From Molanna angustata (lineage: Eukaryota > Arthropoda > Insecta > Trichoptera > Molannidae): a stretch of DNA of 64,000 nucleotides. The stretch covers positions 27,912,034 to 27,976,033 of the forward strand of contig OY754979.1 of the NCBI GenBank assembly GCA_963576475.1, written 5' to 3'. How positions within the stretch are numbered: the stretch's first letter is position 1; the number at the start of each line of letters is the position of its first letter. Under the pieces are notes generated by a model, which did not search any database, was not told the origin of the DNA, and worked only from the letters and a program-made list of their open reading frames with translations. A program made the translations under genes and the position numbers. Positions 34,801 through 46,255 of this stretch are shown in pieces.

Positions 34801-37800
34801 GGGGAACTTCTTTTTTATAAGGTAAATGTTATTAGTTATACAACATTGTAGGAAATTCTGTGATGGTATGTATGTAGAATAATAAAATAATTACTTTGAG
34901 ATCTTTCTTATCAGCCTCATTGTGCGGCACACTGTTGTGAAAGTGATTAGCCATGTGCGCTGCTTCCAATGTGACTGCTGTGTGAAGAGGCTGATGAAAT
35001 CTATCTGGGGGAGGTGGAGCAGGGAGGGTTGGGTCTCCACGACCACCAGCTGGCCAGGTGCCTCCCTTGTTGAAGCGTACGACAGAGCGAGACAGAGATT
35101 GGATCTGCGTCTCCACAGATTCAAGATGAGACTGAAAATTATGATAAAATTATACTGTCAACTTCAATGATAGAGCTAAGATACACATTGAGTAATCAAT
35201 AAGGAAATTATCACACAAAAGAAATGTTAAGTAGTCTTAAGATAGACTTTTCAGACTTCTTAGCATATCTTAAGGGAATGAATTATTGCTTCTCCATGTC
35301 AACACACAATTTTCGAGAAACAAGAAAACATTTTTTTTCAACAAATTATCACTGTGTACATTCAGGAGCTGATAAAACATGTTTTTTTTTTATAAATTAG
35401 CAGAGGTATGCAGGAAATGTGTAAACACAAATATTCATCAAAGTTAAAATATTACTCCACCACTTAAATTTATAATAGCTTCACATGCAACTAACAGGTA
35501 CTATGTCAAATATTAATTTAACACGCACCCAATAATAAGTCGACTCATTCTGGAGACTTAGGATGTTTATCGTCACACAAATCCAGACTGAAAACACAAA
35601 TAAACACTGTGTCTCCACTGGGAATTGAACTTGGGACCTTCCTCTCAGGAGTCAGATATCTAACCAACTGAGCCATGAAGGCAGATAACCGATCACTTGG
35701 TTAAAATTTGATCAAAGTAGATATTTCAATTTGATTAATGAAATTAGGGTTAGAATGGAGACTAACACCCACAAATCATAGAAAACTACTCTTGATAAAT
35801 AATTTAAAATTTATTTACTTAACTTCATGTATAATAGCGGGTTTATTGCCATAAAGCAATTTTTTCCAACCAACCAAAGCAATGTGAGGTTATACACAGT
35901 GAAGTGGTAGGTATATTAAATTTAGGAGAGAAAATATCTAAACAACCAAAATAACTCACCCTAGCGAAGTACATTTGAAGTATATAGAAATCAGTGTATT
36001 TATCCAAGGGGAAAACAGAAACTGCTTGATTAAAGCCATCATTCTTATCTATTACGGATTTTAAATCGCTTTTCAAATTCCAATTGTCGGGGAGCTTGTA
36101 GCTTGTCAAATGCTGATCCTGAAAATGTTATATGAATTCAATTACATTATACATTGAATTAGTGAGTAATGCTTAGCTGTCAATAATTATGGAACTTCAT
36201 TAAGTGTCCAAACGTCAGAAACACCAATGTAAGTTGGTGTTTACTTAATTTAAATAAATTATAATAATGGTTATAGAAATGTTGCATTTTGGAAAATGTT
36301 AAATACACATTTTTGTATATGAATATTTGATATAAATAAAAAAAAAAGAATATTCTAAAAAAACATTATAATTCATCATCATGTAAGCAAAATTGATATT
36401 GTAAAACTGATGTTGATAAGTCCATAATTGACCTAAATAAGTGATTTAATTTATACAAGAATTACGATAAATGTTATATATATTATCTTATTTATAGTTG
36501 AATTAGGAGATGATAATATTTAACTGTAAAAAATAATCTATTTTGTAATGATTGTTATCATTGACATACATATTGACCTGCAAAGAATTTAATCAACATA
36601 GACAGTATTATATTAACTATACAGTTAAAAATACCCCCCACCCTGTTCAACGCAGGAGATACATGGACAATCTGCCGAAATTCCGCAATAAATAGGGATT
36701 TAAAAAATATGGTAAATAAAACTAAAAAATACCTTATTTATAAAATACATATTGAATAATAATGTCATACACACTGTATGTAATTCATTATGCAGCGTTG
36801 CAAAAATGAATTTAGATTTACTTGTTCAGCTTTTCTACGTTTCTCATGTAAAATTTGTCTAACTGTCAAATAATATGTAACATCCACGATTTACAGGCCA
36901 CTCACTCACTCATAATCTTCGTCATTTTTTTCTAGCAACAGCATGTACTGATGATGAAGAAAAAGGGCCTTTCCAATTATTTTGACGCTGAATTTTCGTA
37001 CGAGAACGGATTTCGAGACGATAAACGTACTATGCACTAATGCAGCATTGAAAAAATACATTGATATGACTGCTCTACACTTACATAGTCCACGAATTTA
37101 CGGCGCTAACTAAAAAAATAAAAAAACAAAAATAACACCATGTTTGTGTTCCGTAGTACCTTTGACGTGAGATAAAAATCGAGACACAAAGCACGAAGAC
37201 ACAAACTGTTGAGAATTTTTTTTTTCAAATACCATTTTACAACCGAATCTGCACTCGACGGGGTTGTGATGAACACTGGGGGAGGGGGGGGCATTCTATT
37301 ACGATATTGGCATATTCCGGATGTTTCCTATTTTAATTTTTATAAATAAATTAGAACAATCATCTCACTATCATCACTTATTATCATCATTGGAGCTACA
37401 GCCCTGTGTGGGACCTGGCCTCCTCCAGAATCCTTCTCCAGCCGTCCCTGTCCTCTGCCGCTCTCCTCCAGTCCGATCGCCCTTATGTCGTCTACTTTGT
37501 CATCCAAGTCCATTATCATTTACTGGACCAAAAATCTTTTTCAGGATTTTTCTTTCAAATATAATGAGGCTATTTTCGTCTCTTTTTGTTAAAACCCAAC
37601 ATTCAGCTACACTATGACAGGTCTGAGAAGAGTTTTATAAATCAGAATTTTTGTTTTCCTTGTTAGTATTTTGGACCTTATAGGCTTTATTAGACCATAA
37701 TAGCACCTATTGCCAGCGGCCAGTCTTGCCTTAATTTCTCACCATCATTACTAACAATATAAATAACTAACAATCTCTCATTGACAAGAGTAAAATATTA

Positions 37801-40204
37801 CCTGAATATTTTGAGCGCACCGTAGTCCTGTACTGTGAGTAATGCATCTGCCAATATTCTCATATTGTTCTCTAGAGTATGAGTTTCTCACACACCAATC
37901 CAAGTTCTCCTTTATTTTTTTTATGACAGAGTTACTAAGAAGCATACCAGCATCTGAAAACACAAATACGATTGAGAATATGTTTTTGAATTGTGTAGTT
38001 TGACCAATGGATTCAGGACAATGAAGACTTTTGGTGCTAAATAAATAAGTAGGTACATGACTTCGTTGTGTGAAATTGGTTTTAAATCTCACTACTTTGC
38101 ACGTATTTGTTAAAGCAAGAACACAATAACGTAACAAATATGTTTCATATAATATAAGAACTATTTCCATTTAGGACAAAGTGAAATTTGTTTTTATTAT
38201 TACAATATCATGAGCTTCGTGAATGTATTCTATTTGATAGAACTACTTTAACTAAATCTACGTATGAAAGTGAGACATGGTTATGGCTAAAGATGCATGA
38301 AAGCAGAATAAATGTAGTTGAAATGAGATCGCTGAGAAGAATATGTAACAAGACAATGATTTACAGAGTATGAAATAAGGACATTAGGAAAGAATTAAAA
38401 AAAGAAATGTCATTAATAGAATCAAAGTGAGTACATTGAGATGGTTTGGCCACATGGGGAGAATGAATGTGGAATGTCTGATGAAGGAAATGTACAATGC
38501 ATACAGCAATGAAATGAGAGGTCGAGGCCACCCAAGAAAAGGATGGCTCGATCATGTGAATGACATTCTGAAAGAGGAAAATGTAAGAACCCTGAACAAC
38601 AGATGAATATGTATGAGACGATGTATGAATGTTGATGAGGCGATGGATGCGTGCCAGGATAGAACAATATGCTTCCGGTTCCCTCTACCTACCCCGTTAG
38701 GGACATGGCGTGATGGTATAGTTGTCGCTAAATATCTTGAACCGTTTCACCGAGAAGGGAAGCGATTTGCACGTATACCAACGAAGCAAAAGACACAAAT
38801 TGCACCCTGCACACCCAGAAATCAGGTTCAAGATATTTGATGAAAACTATATGTATGTAAAAATGCATATGTCCTTCCAAATAGGTACTTATACGAGCTT
38901 TATATATTTGCGAAACTAAAAATACGATAAACATCTAACGCAACGTCCTACGTAGGTGATTCAAAGCGAACGTGATTGCGAAGTGATCCGAAGCGGTTTT
39001 ACGCGAATTCAAAGCGATGCGGTGCGACGCGGCGGCTCTGTCCTACGTGGGCACGAATCGCGTTTCTGACATTATACTTAACAAAAAAACTATGCCACCG
39101 CTTCCAATTCGCACGAAAATATCAAACCAACTTATCGCATTCGCTTCGCATCGCACCGTACCCTACTCGCTGTTGGTAAGGTAGGACACTTCTATAGTTA
39201 CCGACTGTTTGTTATTTTCGCGCCACGCCGCTTCGCGTTCGCTTTGAATCGCCTACATAGGACGTCGTGTTACAAAACAAATAGACATACAAGGCTGACG
39301 AGAATTATACATGTTAGGATGACCATGATTATGCAAGGACATAAATAAAACCAAAATTAAAAGAGAGGTAACATTTGGTTCTCTTTGTCTGCTCAAAACA
39401 AAGAAGAAAATAGTAATATATTATCTGTATATTCTATTTCTATTGTCGTAACACCACAATAAGTGCACATCATGATAGAATAACTATTTTTTTTATATTA
39501 TGAGAAATAAAGAATTTTATTAATTCTTTATTTAAGGGTTTTGATTTACCTAAACTGCAATAGTGGCTATCTTCCTCAGCGATGGTTCCCATATACACAT
39601 CTTCGCTAACACTGATACCTTTGGCAATCTCCATCAGTTTACGCCCATTTACAAAACTATTGTCCGATATCAAATAAAAATAGTCAAACTCTTCCAAATA
39701 ATAATCAGTTATATATTTCAAAACGTGAAAAGGTTTCAACAACTCCCGAGTATCGGTAAAACCGACAACATTCGCGAGACTCAAGTTGTTCTTGACATTT
39801 GCAGTGATGAAGAATTTTATTTTATTTACTAGATGTGCCAGGGTTTTATTGATGGCTGTCGCTTGATAGTTGATATTTTGCTCCGAAGTCAAAACACCGA
39901 CGAACAATTTGTCTCTTATCCCCAGTTCAGTGCTATAATATCTTGGTCTTTGGAGACTTTTCATCACTTTCTGTGGCAGTAATGGTTTGCTCTTCAGATT
40001 AAGTTTCGGCTCATATTCGTCAGTAGTCGGGGCTTGGCTAAACACTTCCGCTCGTATTAAACGATTGAAATTTCCGTCGGTACATTCAAAATTATTATTT
40101 TCCAAGGATGCATAGTTGAAGCTCACAATTAAACCGACAAATAGTCCAAATAAGAAATATGTATTGTTTTTTATTTGTGAATACATGTAACGCGATAAAA
40201 ACAT
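28844..40204 (-). CDS. CHPF: Chondroitin polymerizing factor-like Golgi glycosyltransferase (CHPF/CHPF2 type)
   Basis: Eight exons: 40204-39550, 37953-37802, 36118-35960, 35131-34895, 33986-33633, 32919-32647, 32189-32027 and 29229-28844. All have GT-AG borders and join in frame to 792 aa (human CHPF 775). A short cytoplasmic tail and one signal-anchor helix (TYFLFGLFVGLIVSFNYA) indicate a type II Golgi protein. Family landmarks: RPRYYSTELGIRDKL, GRCITHSTGLRCAQN, LLNGYKRFDPSRGMRYIFD, VAVPYVTENTRIAL, MNAISGYQVFSAMGFQRYHP, AGRFAPWDFSITAFYI, and SRSQLAK-like GGRSQLAKLIFES. The family polymerises chondroitin with a CHSY partner. Neither half shows the DxD metal-binding triad (SDNSF in the first, GRPHMEMKTDF in the second), fitting the CHPF type. 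Introns 1 and 7 are long and full of transposons. Confidence 0.92.
29738..29790 (-). mobile_element. SINE/LINE-tail family copy (CHPF intron 7)
   Basis: ATAATAATAATGTTTATTGCC then GGCAATTTCTTCCAAATAACCA, matching the family at 7838-8111 and 47690-47770. Confidence 0.65.
30122..30263 (-). mobile_element. MITE family 1, partial copy (CHPF intron 7)
   Basis: Minus-strand copy of the first about 140 bp, from AACTTCGTCTCTATTGAGAT back to AAGAAGGCATAATGG. It is truncated at the same side as the 24381-24509 copy. Confidence 0.8.
30608..31924 (+). mobile_element. L2/CR1-like LINE, 5'-truncated, antisense in CHPF intron 7
   Basis: The frame at 30620-31084 has RT boxes AYRKNHSTETGI, ALDLSAAFDTVDH, GVPQGSILGPILYNIYT and TYADDTQ. 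The frame at 31066-31833 resumes with SNRLTLNSEKTEFLWI, LGIHLDSELSF and HTHLF-like TIPRAVN...KTHLFKKSF ends. About 30 codons are lost and the frame shifts near 31070. The 3' UTR has GTAAAGCGCCCTTGAGG...GGCGCTGTATAAATA followed by a TTA repeat tail (to about 31924), characteristic of L2/CR1 elements. It is inserted opposite to CHPF transcription. Confidence 0.85.
33060..33590 (+). other. CHPF intron 5, T-rich stretch with retro-tail
   Basis: Very T-rich sequence ending TGCCCTATTAAGGGCGTATATATAATAAATAAATAAAT. The stretch at 45240-45405 has the same kind of T-rich body and a GGGTATATATACC...AAATAAATAAATAAA end. Both look like 3' tails of a retroelement. Confidence 0.45.
34410..34515 (-). mobile_element. 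SINE/LINE-tail family copy (CHPF intron 4)
   Basis: GGTGAGTTTATTGTCAATTC then AAATTTCTTCCAACTAACCTGTG, a diverged member of the family near 7860 and 35831. Confidence 0.55.
35608..35690 (-). mobile_element. tRNA-derived SINE body (copy 2)
   Basis: Minus strand: CTTCATGGCTCAGTTGGTTAGATATCTGAC (A box) and AAGTTCAATTCCCAG (B box) at tRNA spacing. Matches 50322-50396. Confidence 0.75.
35831..35935 (-). mobile_element. SINE/LINE-tail family copy (overlaps CHPF exon 3 flank)
   Basis: GCGGGTTTATTGCC, CAATTTTTTCCAACCAACC and AAGCAATGTGAGG...AGTGGTAGGTATATTAAATTTA. The copy at 44310-44410 shares the second half. It lies directly downstream of the exon 3 splice donor of CHPF (35959). Confidence 0.7.
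36130..37370. other. CHPF intron 2, mostly featureless
   Basis: AT-rich; no coding sequence or element recognised in 36130-37370. Confidence 0.4.
37383..37740 (-). mobile_element. Non-LTR retrotransposon RT-thumb fragment (CHPF intron 2)
   Basis: Minus-strand frames give EIKARLAAGNRCYYGL, SKILTRKTKILIYKTLLRPVI, then (shifted) AECWVLTKRDENSLIIFERKILKKIFGP. This is the conserved region after the RT palm in endonuclease/RT LINEs, broken by a frameshift. Confidence 0.8.
38180..38700 (+). mobile_element. Non-LTR retrotransposon C-terminal fragment (CHPF intron 1)
   Basis: YESETWLWLKMHESRINVVEMRSLRRICNK, then in another frame STLRWFGHMGRMNVECLMKEM and RGRGHPRKGWLDHVNDIL. C-terminal region of an endonuclease/RT LINE, with several stops. 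Confidence 0.8.
38719..38849 (+). mobile_element. Small MITE (131 bp), copy 2
   Basis: TAGTTGTCGCTAAATATCTTGAACC at the left and GGTTCAAGATATTTGATGAAAACTA at the right are imperfect inverted repeats. It matches the copy at 27418-27555 in the same orientation. Confidence 0.8.
38936..39272. mobile_element. GC-rich 337-bp MITE (CHPF intron 1)
   Basis: Ends TAACGCAACGTCCTACGTAGG...GATTCAAAGCGAACG and the near reverse complement (CGTTCGCTTTGAATCGCCTACATAGGACGTCGTGTTA) form about 37-bp inverted repeats. The interior is rich in CG and in GCG/CGC words. TA flanks both ends. Confidence 0.85.
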
Positions 40205-41650
40205 ATTGTAAAGATTATTTAACGCTAATAATTTATAAGGAATAAAAAACTACATTAATGTTAATTATGCTGGATGCACAAACGTAACATAAATATAAAA
40301 TAGCAAAATGTAAACATGCATAATTTTGACACATTGCCTACCATAGAAGTCTATAGATAGATGTATCAAAAAACAAAGAATATGACATGTAACCCTAAAT
40401 CAATGTTTTCCAAACTTTTGAGCAACCTCCGAGGAAGACATATCAAATCGGATGTAGGGGAAACATAAGATAAATAGTCACAATTCGCAGATGTTTTTTT
40501 CTCCTACATACTTTTTTTTTTATATACTGTTGGTTTTTTTTGCAATAAAATAAATAAATAAATAAAGCTAAAGTCATCATGCGAAAAAAACGGTAGGTAG
40601 CATGTGACGCGACCTCTACTGTTCGCTTGGAGTTTAAACAGTCGGAAATGGACACGCATCGCGTTCGTTGCCATAAGCCGCGCTCGTCGAACGCAGTCGG
40701 CGTTCCTTGCGCACCATGTCGAAGGGAAATAAAACTATCGAGACATCGGTCGGGCACTGCCCCTGGAACCATGAAGACCTGTCCTAAAGTGCCAGCGATA
40801 GACGTAGCAGAACCATTCCAACGAATATGCTTCCGCGGTCCTATGGTGACTCAATAGTATCGGAAAGGGATCCGATGGTATTAAGTCGTGCTCATACTGG
40901 AGCCGCATCCTGCAATGTCACTCTTGAGCCCTGACGCCCTGAGGACTTTTGCCCAGCCGCTGTCTTTCCAGATGCAACTACCAGCGTTTTCTGCTGTCTG
41001 GGACAGGGTAAGCGTTTTCTTGGTATCCTGCCCCCCATCAACCAACGTCGACGTCTGATTTGACATTGGATGTGCGTGTGCCCATCATAGACATGAAGGA
41101 GAAAAAAAACAATACACGAATATTTTTTGTGACAATACTTATTTTTCTGTGATATTTTCAACTGTGATTTTATTTATTGACAAGTAGAGAAGAGTATTAA
41201 GTATGTAGATACATAATAATTAAAATAGTCGGTAAAAAATCTGATAAAACATACATTTTGAAAAATAGTATGCAATCATAGCATTGAATTCTATTGAATT
41301 AATCTTTTTCAAATCAAAAATGGCCGCTAAAAAATATATATAATTATTTCAACGCGTAAACTTACAAAAAATATTGATATTGAAAAATCAATATTTTTTG
41401 CTCAAAATCCCCTTCACGCACGTGGTCCATACTATAAGGTCTATGAATAAAAATATATTATAGTTCTTTTTCTATGACCACTACTGTCATTTTTGACATT
41501 TGATTTTTTGAATATTCAACTTTGTTGTCTACATTACTGTTTTTGTAATGTTGTTATTTAATTTTAATGTAAGATTTGGACGAGCTCATTGTAGTTACTT
41601 TGATTAATAAGATGGTGAAATACAATAACCGGGGTTTACTTACAAATCAT
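40205..41650. other. Upstream of CHPF, with GC-rich block
   Basis: 40205-40600 is AT-rich and should hold the CHPF promoter or a 5' non-coding exon; no core motif was identified. 40610-41090 is a CpG-bearing GC-rich block unlike its surroundings. A minus-strand frame there contains QIRRRRWLMGG, weakly reminiscent of LINE C-termini, and nothing else was recognised. 41100-41650 is AT-rich. Confidence 0.4.
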
Positions 41651-41934
41651 TCATTTTTTTATACAATGTCACAAATACAATATTGTATTCCACAACCAAT
41701 CTTGTACGTGCCCTGGTATTTTTAATGACAGTCATCTATTTCAATGCCCTAAACACCATCATGTTGACGACAGAAAATTCCTGTGTCAGTATTGTTCTGC
41801 ATGTAAAAATCGTCTCATTAATTCAGTCTGAAAATCTGGAATCGAAACCAATTAGTTTTACACAATGATATATAAACGTTAATATTTTTTCAATTCAGTA
41901 AACAAAATGTAAGACATATCTTCTCGCGTCATGT

Positions 41935-42225
41935 CAGGTCTCCCGACGTTGATGACCACCATAGAGAAAGCCTCCCTGTCCTGGGCAGTGCGAAACAGCT
42001 TCTCCCACAGTTCTCATACCGGTCCATTCCTGAATGTTTCAAAGCCAGGAAAGTTGCTTTCTTCCAACCTCTCTACGACCCTCGATCTTCCCCTTCATGA
42101 CCTTAGCTGAAGGATGGTATATTTTTCACTTCTCAGAATATGGCCAAAGTACGACACTTTATGGAAATTATTATTGGTGAATAATTCTCTGTCGGTGTTG
42201 TCTCTACATAGTACCTCAGTGTTCA
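41935..42225 (-). mobile_element. Non-LTR retrotransposon C-terminal fragment
   Basis: Minus-strand reading: SYFGHILRSEKYTILQL, then stops, RVVERLEESN, ELWEKLFRTAQDREAFSMVVINVGR. Typical LINE C-terminus, dead, lying within the zinc-finger gene's first interval. Confidence 0.75.
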
Positions 42226-43204
42226 GCTGTCAAGACACATATCTCACTTAATTCTTACCTCATTTTATTTGCAGTCAAGATACTGTAGTGTTCGGACATA
42301 TTTTTGTAATCAAAATTTTATCTTGTGCAATGAGAACATGTAAAAATTACACTAGAACTGTGAAAGACCCTCCAGATATATCATTTAATGCTGTATATCA
42401 TTCAATAATTAATATGTTTATATGGATTTGTCGATAATTATTTTTATTTTGGGTACCTAAACAAGAGAGAAAGTATACCCCCATGAGAGAAAGACGCTGC
42501 CGATATTTCCAGTTAGCATATTTACAAAATTTATCTTGTGAGAATGCCGGTGTCGCCATGAACCTAAAAAATATACTACTTTAACTGATTGAAATAGAAT
42601 TTACATTTTAATACATTTTGTTAATATGCGTCAAGTCACATTTGTTTATGACAGCAGCAAACGCAGTACAGAGGAGATTCGATTTTTCGCTCATCTATAA
42701 CTTAATATAAGTTCGTCTCTTTCACAGTCATTTGGTGTGAAAGATAATTATAATGTAATTACACGAGAGTAAAAGAGAAAATACATATGCAGTGTGTGTC
42801 TTAATATTTATTGTTCTATTATCTCTTTTTCACTAATGTGTTCTGTCATTCCTTGCTCTTTCTTGATGATATTGTAAGAATTCTTTAAATACTTAAATTT
42901 TTTATTCAATTCTATTGTATTTACTGCCAAATCAGTCTCTCCATCTTGTTATGAAAACATATTGATTGCAAAATTCATAGTATTGAAAAATTTCGCTTGC
43001 TTCATTCTTTGCATCTGAGTATGATAATGATTTTGCTTTGAACCTGATGTTAATGTATTTTTGAAATTTCAGTATTTAAGCAGTTTAATCATCTTCAAAA
43101 TCACATTTTAACTCTCACCGGAAGAAGACCATTTGGTTGTAATGTCTGCCATAAGGAATTTAGAACCAAACGGTTGGAATGAACTTTATTTGATATTTTG
43201 TAAA

Positions 43205-43470
43205 AGTAAATATAATATATATCTATATCTATAAAGAAAAGTATCCTGACTGACTGACATACTCGTCTAAACGGCAAATCGTAGAGAAGTGAAATTTAGA
43301 AATCAAATAGCATTAATATCAAAACCTTCCATTAAAGAAGGATTCTTGGAAATTCCCCCCTAAGGGGTTAAAATTAGGATTGAAAGTTTTTTAGAACATA
43401 TGAATATCACGGAAATCAAATGTGATATGAACTTGAGATTTGGCATATAGATACATTTATAAAAATTAGT
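43205..43470. repeat. Probable dispersed repeat
   Basis: ATATCTATAAAGAAAAGTATCCTGACTGACTGACATACTCGTC opens a style of sequence common at the ends of insect interspersed repeats. There is no second copy in this window, so the call rests on resemblance alone. Confidence 0.35.
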
Positions 43471-44309
43471 AATAGGGTGTTTCGCCATTTCGCCTTAAAA
43501 ATTAGTAATAGGCCTTCTGCCGTTTCCAGGGACGCCCAATTGCTTTTCCTAATTTTGAAACTCAATCTATGTGGAGGCTAGTTAGTGTATTCTATGGTGG
43601 AGGCCTCCTTCCGTGTACCCATTTACTTACTATTACATATTCTTAAAATACATCTCATATTTTTTATACATACCAACTTTCTTTACAAAGTTATTTAATA
43701 ATTTATTTATTTAATATCATGTACTCTCAATACAAATACAAAAAAAAGCCTTTATACTATGACGTATGTATGTATGAGTATAAATTAAGTATGGGTCACT
43801 ATACAAAATGACTGATAGTTTGGCAGTTGTGGGCTCTTACACTAATATTATTGTATCGCAACTAATTATGTAAATTATCTGTGAATTAAAATATTCGCTG
43901 CATTTATTTAATTTATTACTGCACGTCGTCTTACTCTATAAAATTTATTAATAATTAAACGGCATTCAAATAATCAAAGCAAGCGAAGTTGCGGGTTTTC
44001 AGATAGTGTCTTTATAATTTGCTTTGTTTGTATATGATCTTCCTTATTATTTAAAAATGAATTTCATAAAAATATTTGTATTTCAGTTCACTGGATTTGC
44101 ACAAGGTAGTTCATACAAGAAAGAAAAATTATAAATGCAGTATTTGTGATAAAACATTTCCTTATCATGGCAGCCTTAAATATCATGTAACAACTCACAC
44201 AGGTTTGTGTTAAAATAAAACAGAAAATAACTTGTTTTCCATTAAAATAATTAATTAGTCAACCTATAGTACACAACCATTTTCTAAGGTAGACAATATA
44301 TTTATTTAT

Positions 44310-44410
44310 TTACTTCAAATACAATAATGTGTACAAAGGCAATTTCTTCCAATCAACCAAAGCAACGTGAGGCCAGAAAAATAGTTTAGTGGTAGGTACA
44401 TTAAATTTAT
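44310..44410 (-). mobile_element. SINE/LINE-tail family copy
   Basis: ATTTATTTACTTCAAATACAATAATGTGTACAAAGGCAATTTCTTCCAATCAACC, then AAGCAACGTGAGG and AGTGGTAGGTACATTAAATTTA, shared with 35831-35935. Confidence 0.7.
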
Positions 44411-46009
44411 AATAAAAAACATACACGAAGATAAACATTATTACAAGTAAAATGACAGCAATTCTTGTCGTACGTAATCCACTTTTCATTGCCAGTTATC
44501 AATTTATTCAAAACAGTTCGGTTTCATTACGTCTCAATAAGTTGCGTTACATTTTTTCCTTTTTTGTAATGAAATTTTAAAATGTATCAAATTTCTTCAT
44601 CAGATGCACTCATTTTGAAACAATGAAATATAACTGGAAACAACATTTTACTAATTTGTTTTTTTTTAATGTAACCTTTTTAATGTCATCAAAACCAGCC
44701 AGATACAAATGGTACAGCCAAAGATATTTCATTACAAGTTTATACATACTATATGCGAAAAGACTTTCTATCCGACCTATTATAAATAACACAAAGTTAA
44801 AAATATATTTTTTTATTGCTAAAATATACCACAAAATTAACAATTCAATATTTAGAAACAAATATTTAATATTGGTTTATATTTCATTTAACTGACTTGA
44901 ATAAAAATATAATGACATATAAAATATGATAGTTTCACTAAAATATTTTTTCTATGATTTATTTAGATTCATTTCTCACACAAATATTGCTTCTCTTGTC
45001 TAGAAATTGCCTTATGTCAATAAACTTGTCACTTGCACACAGGTCAAGAAAGTGTTTATTAATAATATTAATCCTTTCCAAGAATCATTCAATTTGGTAA
45101 AATTTACTTTTTATAAAGTAGGTACATGGTACTGATGTATTCTTCCACTCTATTATATTTCGAAAACATGCCCTCCAATAAAATGTGTAATTTTCTGGTT
45201 TGCATATTTATATGTATACAATTTAATGGAAAGGAAAGAAGATTGTAATTAAATTATGTTATTATTATTTTTTTGTTTTATTATGTTGAGTTTTTCCTTT
45301 TTTTGTGTAAATTTATTATTGTATTATTTTCTGTGTTTTCGATATGTGTTTTTTATGTATGTTTGTAAAGGGTATATATACCTTAAATGACTAAATAAAT
45401 AAATAAAATTTATGAAAAATAGGTTAATTACAAATAGGATGTCACTTTAAGTATATATGTCTTATTCTTGTTTATCATTCATTTTCAGGCAACTATTGCA
45501 ATGTCATTTGATAACCCACAACACTAAAAATATAAAAGAGTTCATTTGTCATGTGTGCCAGAGAGCCTTCTTACGCAGCTCAGATTTTATCAAACAAACA
45601 GATTTTATCAAAAATTCACTCTGGTATTCGGCCATACGCATGCCAACTCTGTTCTGCTGCATTTGTCAGAGGTGAACATCTAAGAAGACATATCAATACG
45701 CATACAAAGTTAAAGGTACACTTTGTTGAAAAAAAATGTGGATGAGAGATATTTCAATCTGAATTACTTTTAATGACATGCTATTTTTTTCAGATTTCTA
45801 AAGATGGGGCTAAATCAAAAGAATTTGTCCAAGAGTTCACTATATATTCTTCCGAATATTCAGTTCAAATCAAAATCAAATAAACGAAACAAAGATAAAG
45901 ATAATTCATTTTGTAGAACCCATAGATAAATTTTCATGTAATGATCATGTAGAAATACTTTGTTTAATTATTTTCAAAGAATACCGACAGTTTAATAAAA
46001 TTCCGAAAG

Positions 46010-46255
46010 GTCATCTCTTATTACATGGGACATGTAATAAGAGAGGACAAATATGATCTACTGCATCCGATCATCAAGGGAAATCAGGGCGTTGGCAGGG
46101 AACAAATTTCATGACTCCACAATGTATGAGAGCAGGCGGGGATTAGGACTGTGGAGGAGCTGTTCGAGCCACCGAAGATACGGAAATGTACTCTTTAGTG
46201 ATATTCAACGTCGAAGAGACCTAACAAGACGCTGGAGGAAGAAGACAGTTTAATT
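46010..46255 (+). mobile_element. Non-LTR retrotransposon C-terminal fragment
   Basis: YYMGHVIREDKYDLLHPIIKG, GVGREQIS, GIRTVEELFE and related scraps across frames; same region as 59215-59450. Confidence 0.75.

Larger units (their letters stand above)
41655..45882 (+). pseudogene. C2H2 zinc-finger gene, probably decayed
   Basis: Zinc-finger-coding pieces in one orientation. 41660-41825 has CTCPGIFNDSHLFQCPKHHHV and FLCQYCSACKNRLI. 43073-43172 has FKQFNHLQNHILTLTGRRPFGCNVCHKEF. 44087-44202 has SLDLHKVVHTRKKNYKCSICDKTFPYHGSLKYHVTTHT. 45489-45715 has QLLQCHLITHN, FICHVCQRAFLRSSDFIK, then shifted KIHSGIRPYACQLCSAAFVRGEHLRRHINTHTK. 45796-45882 is a tail ending IKIK and a stop. Exons 2 and 3 join in phase, but 3 to 4 do not. 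Exon 4 has an 18-bp tandem duplication (CAGATTTTATCAAACAAA) and a frame change. It would be a DNA-binding protein if functional. A missed exon or sequence error could also explain the break. Confidence 0.6.

Noticed and set aside
34790..34805. G-run as a regulatory quadruplex
   Set aside because: A single uninterrupted run of about 12 G in an intron; no set of four G-tracts with loops.
40627..41161. Protein-coding gene in the GC-rich block
   Set aside because: Frames on both strands lack recognisable domains and open length tracks the high GC; only a weak LINE-like RRRRW stretch was seen.
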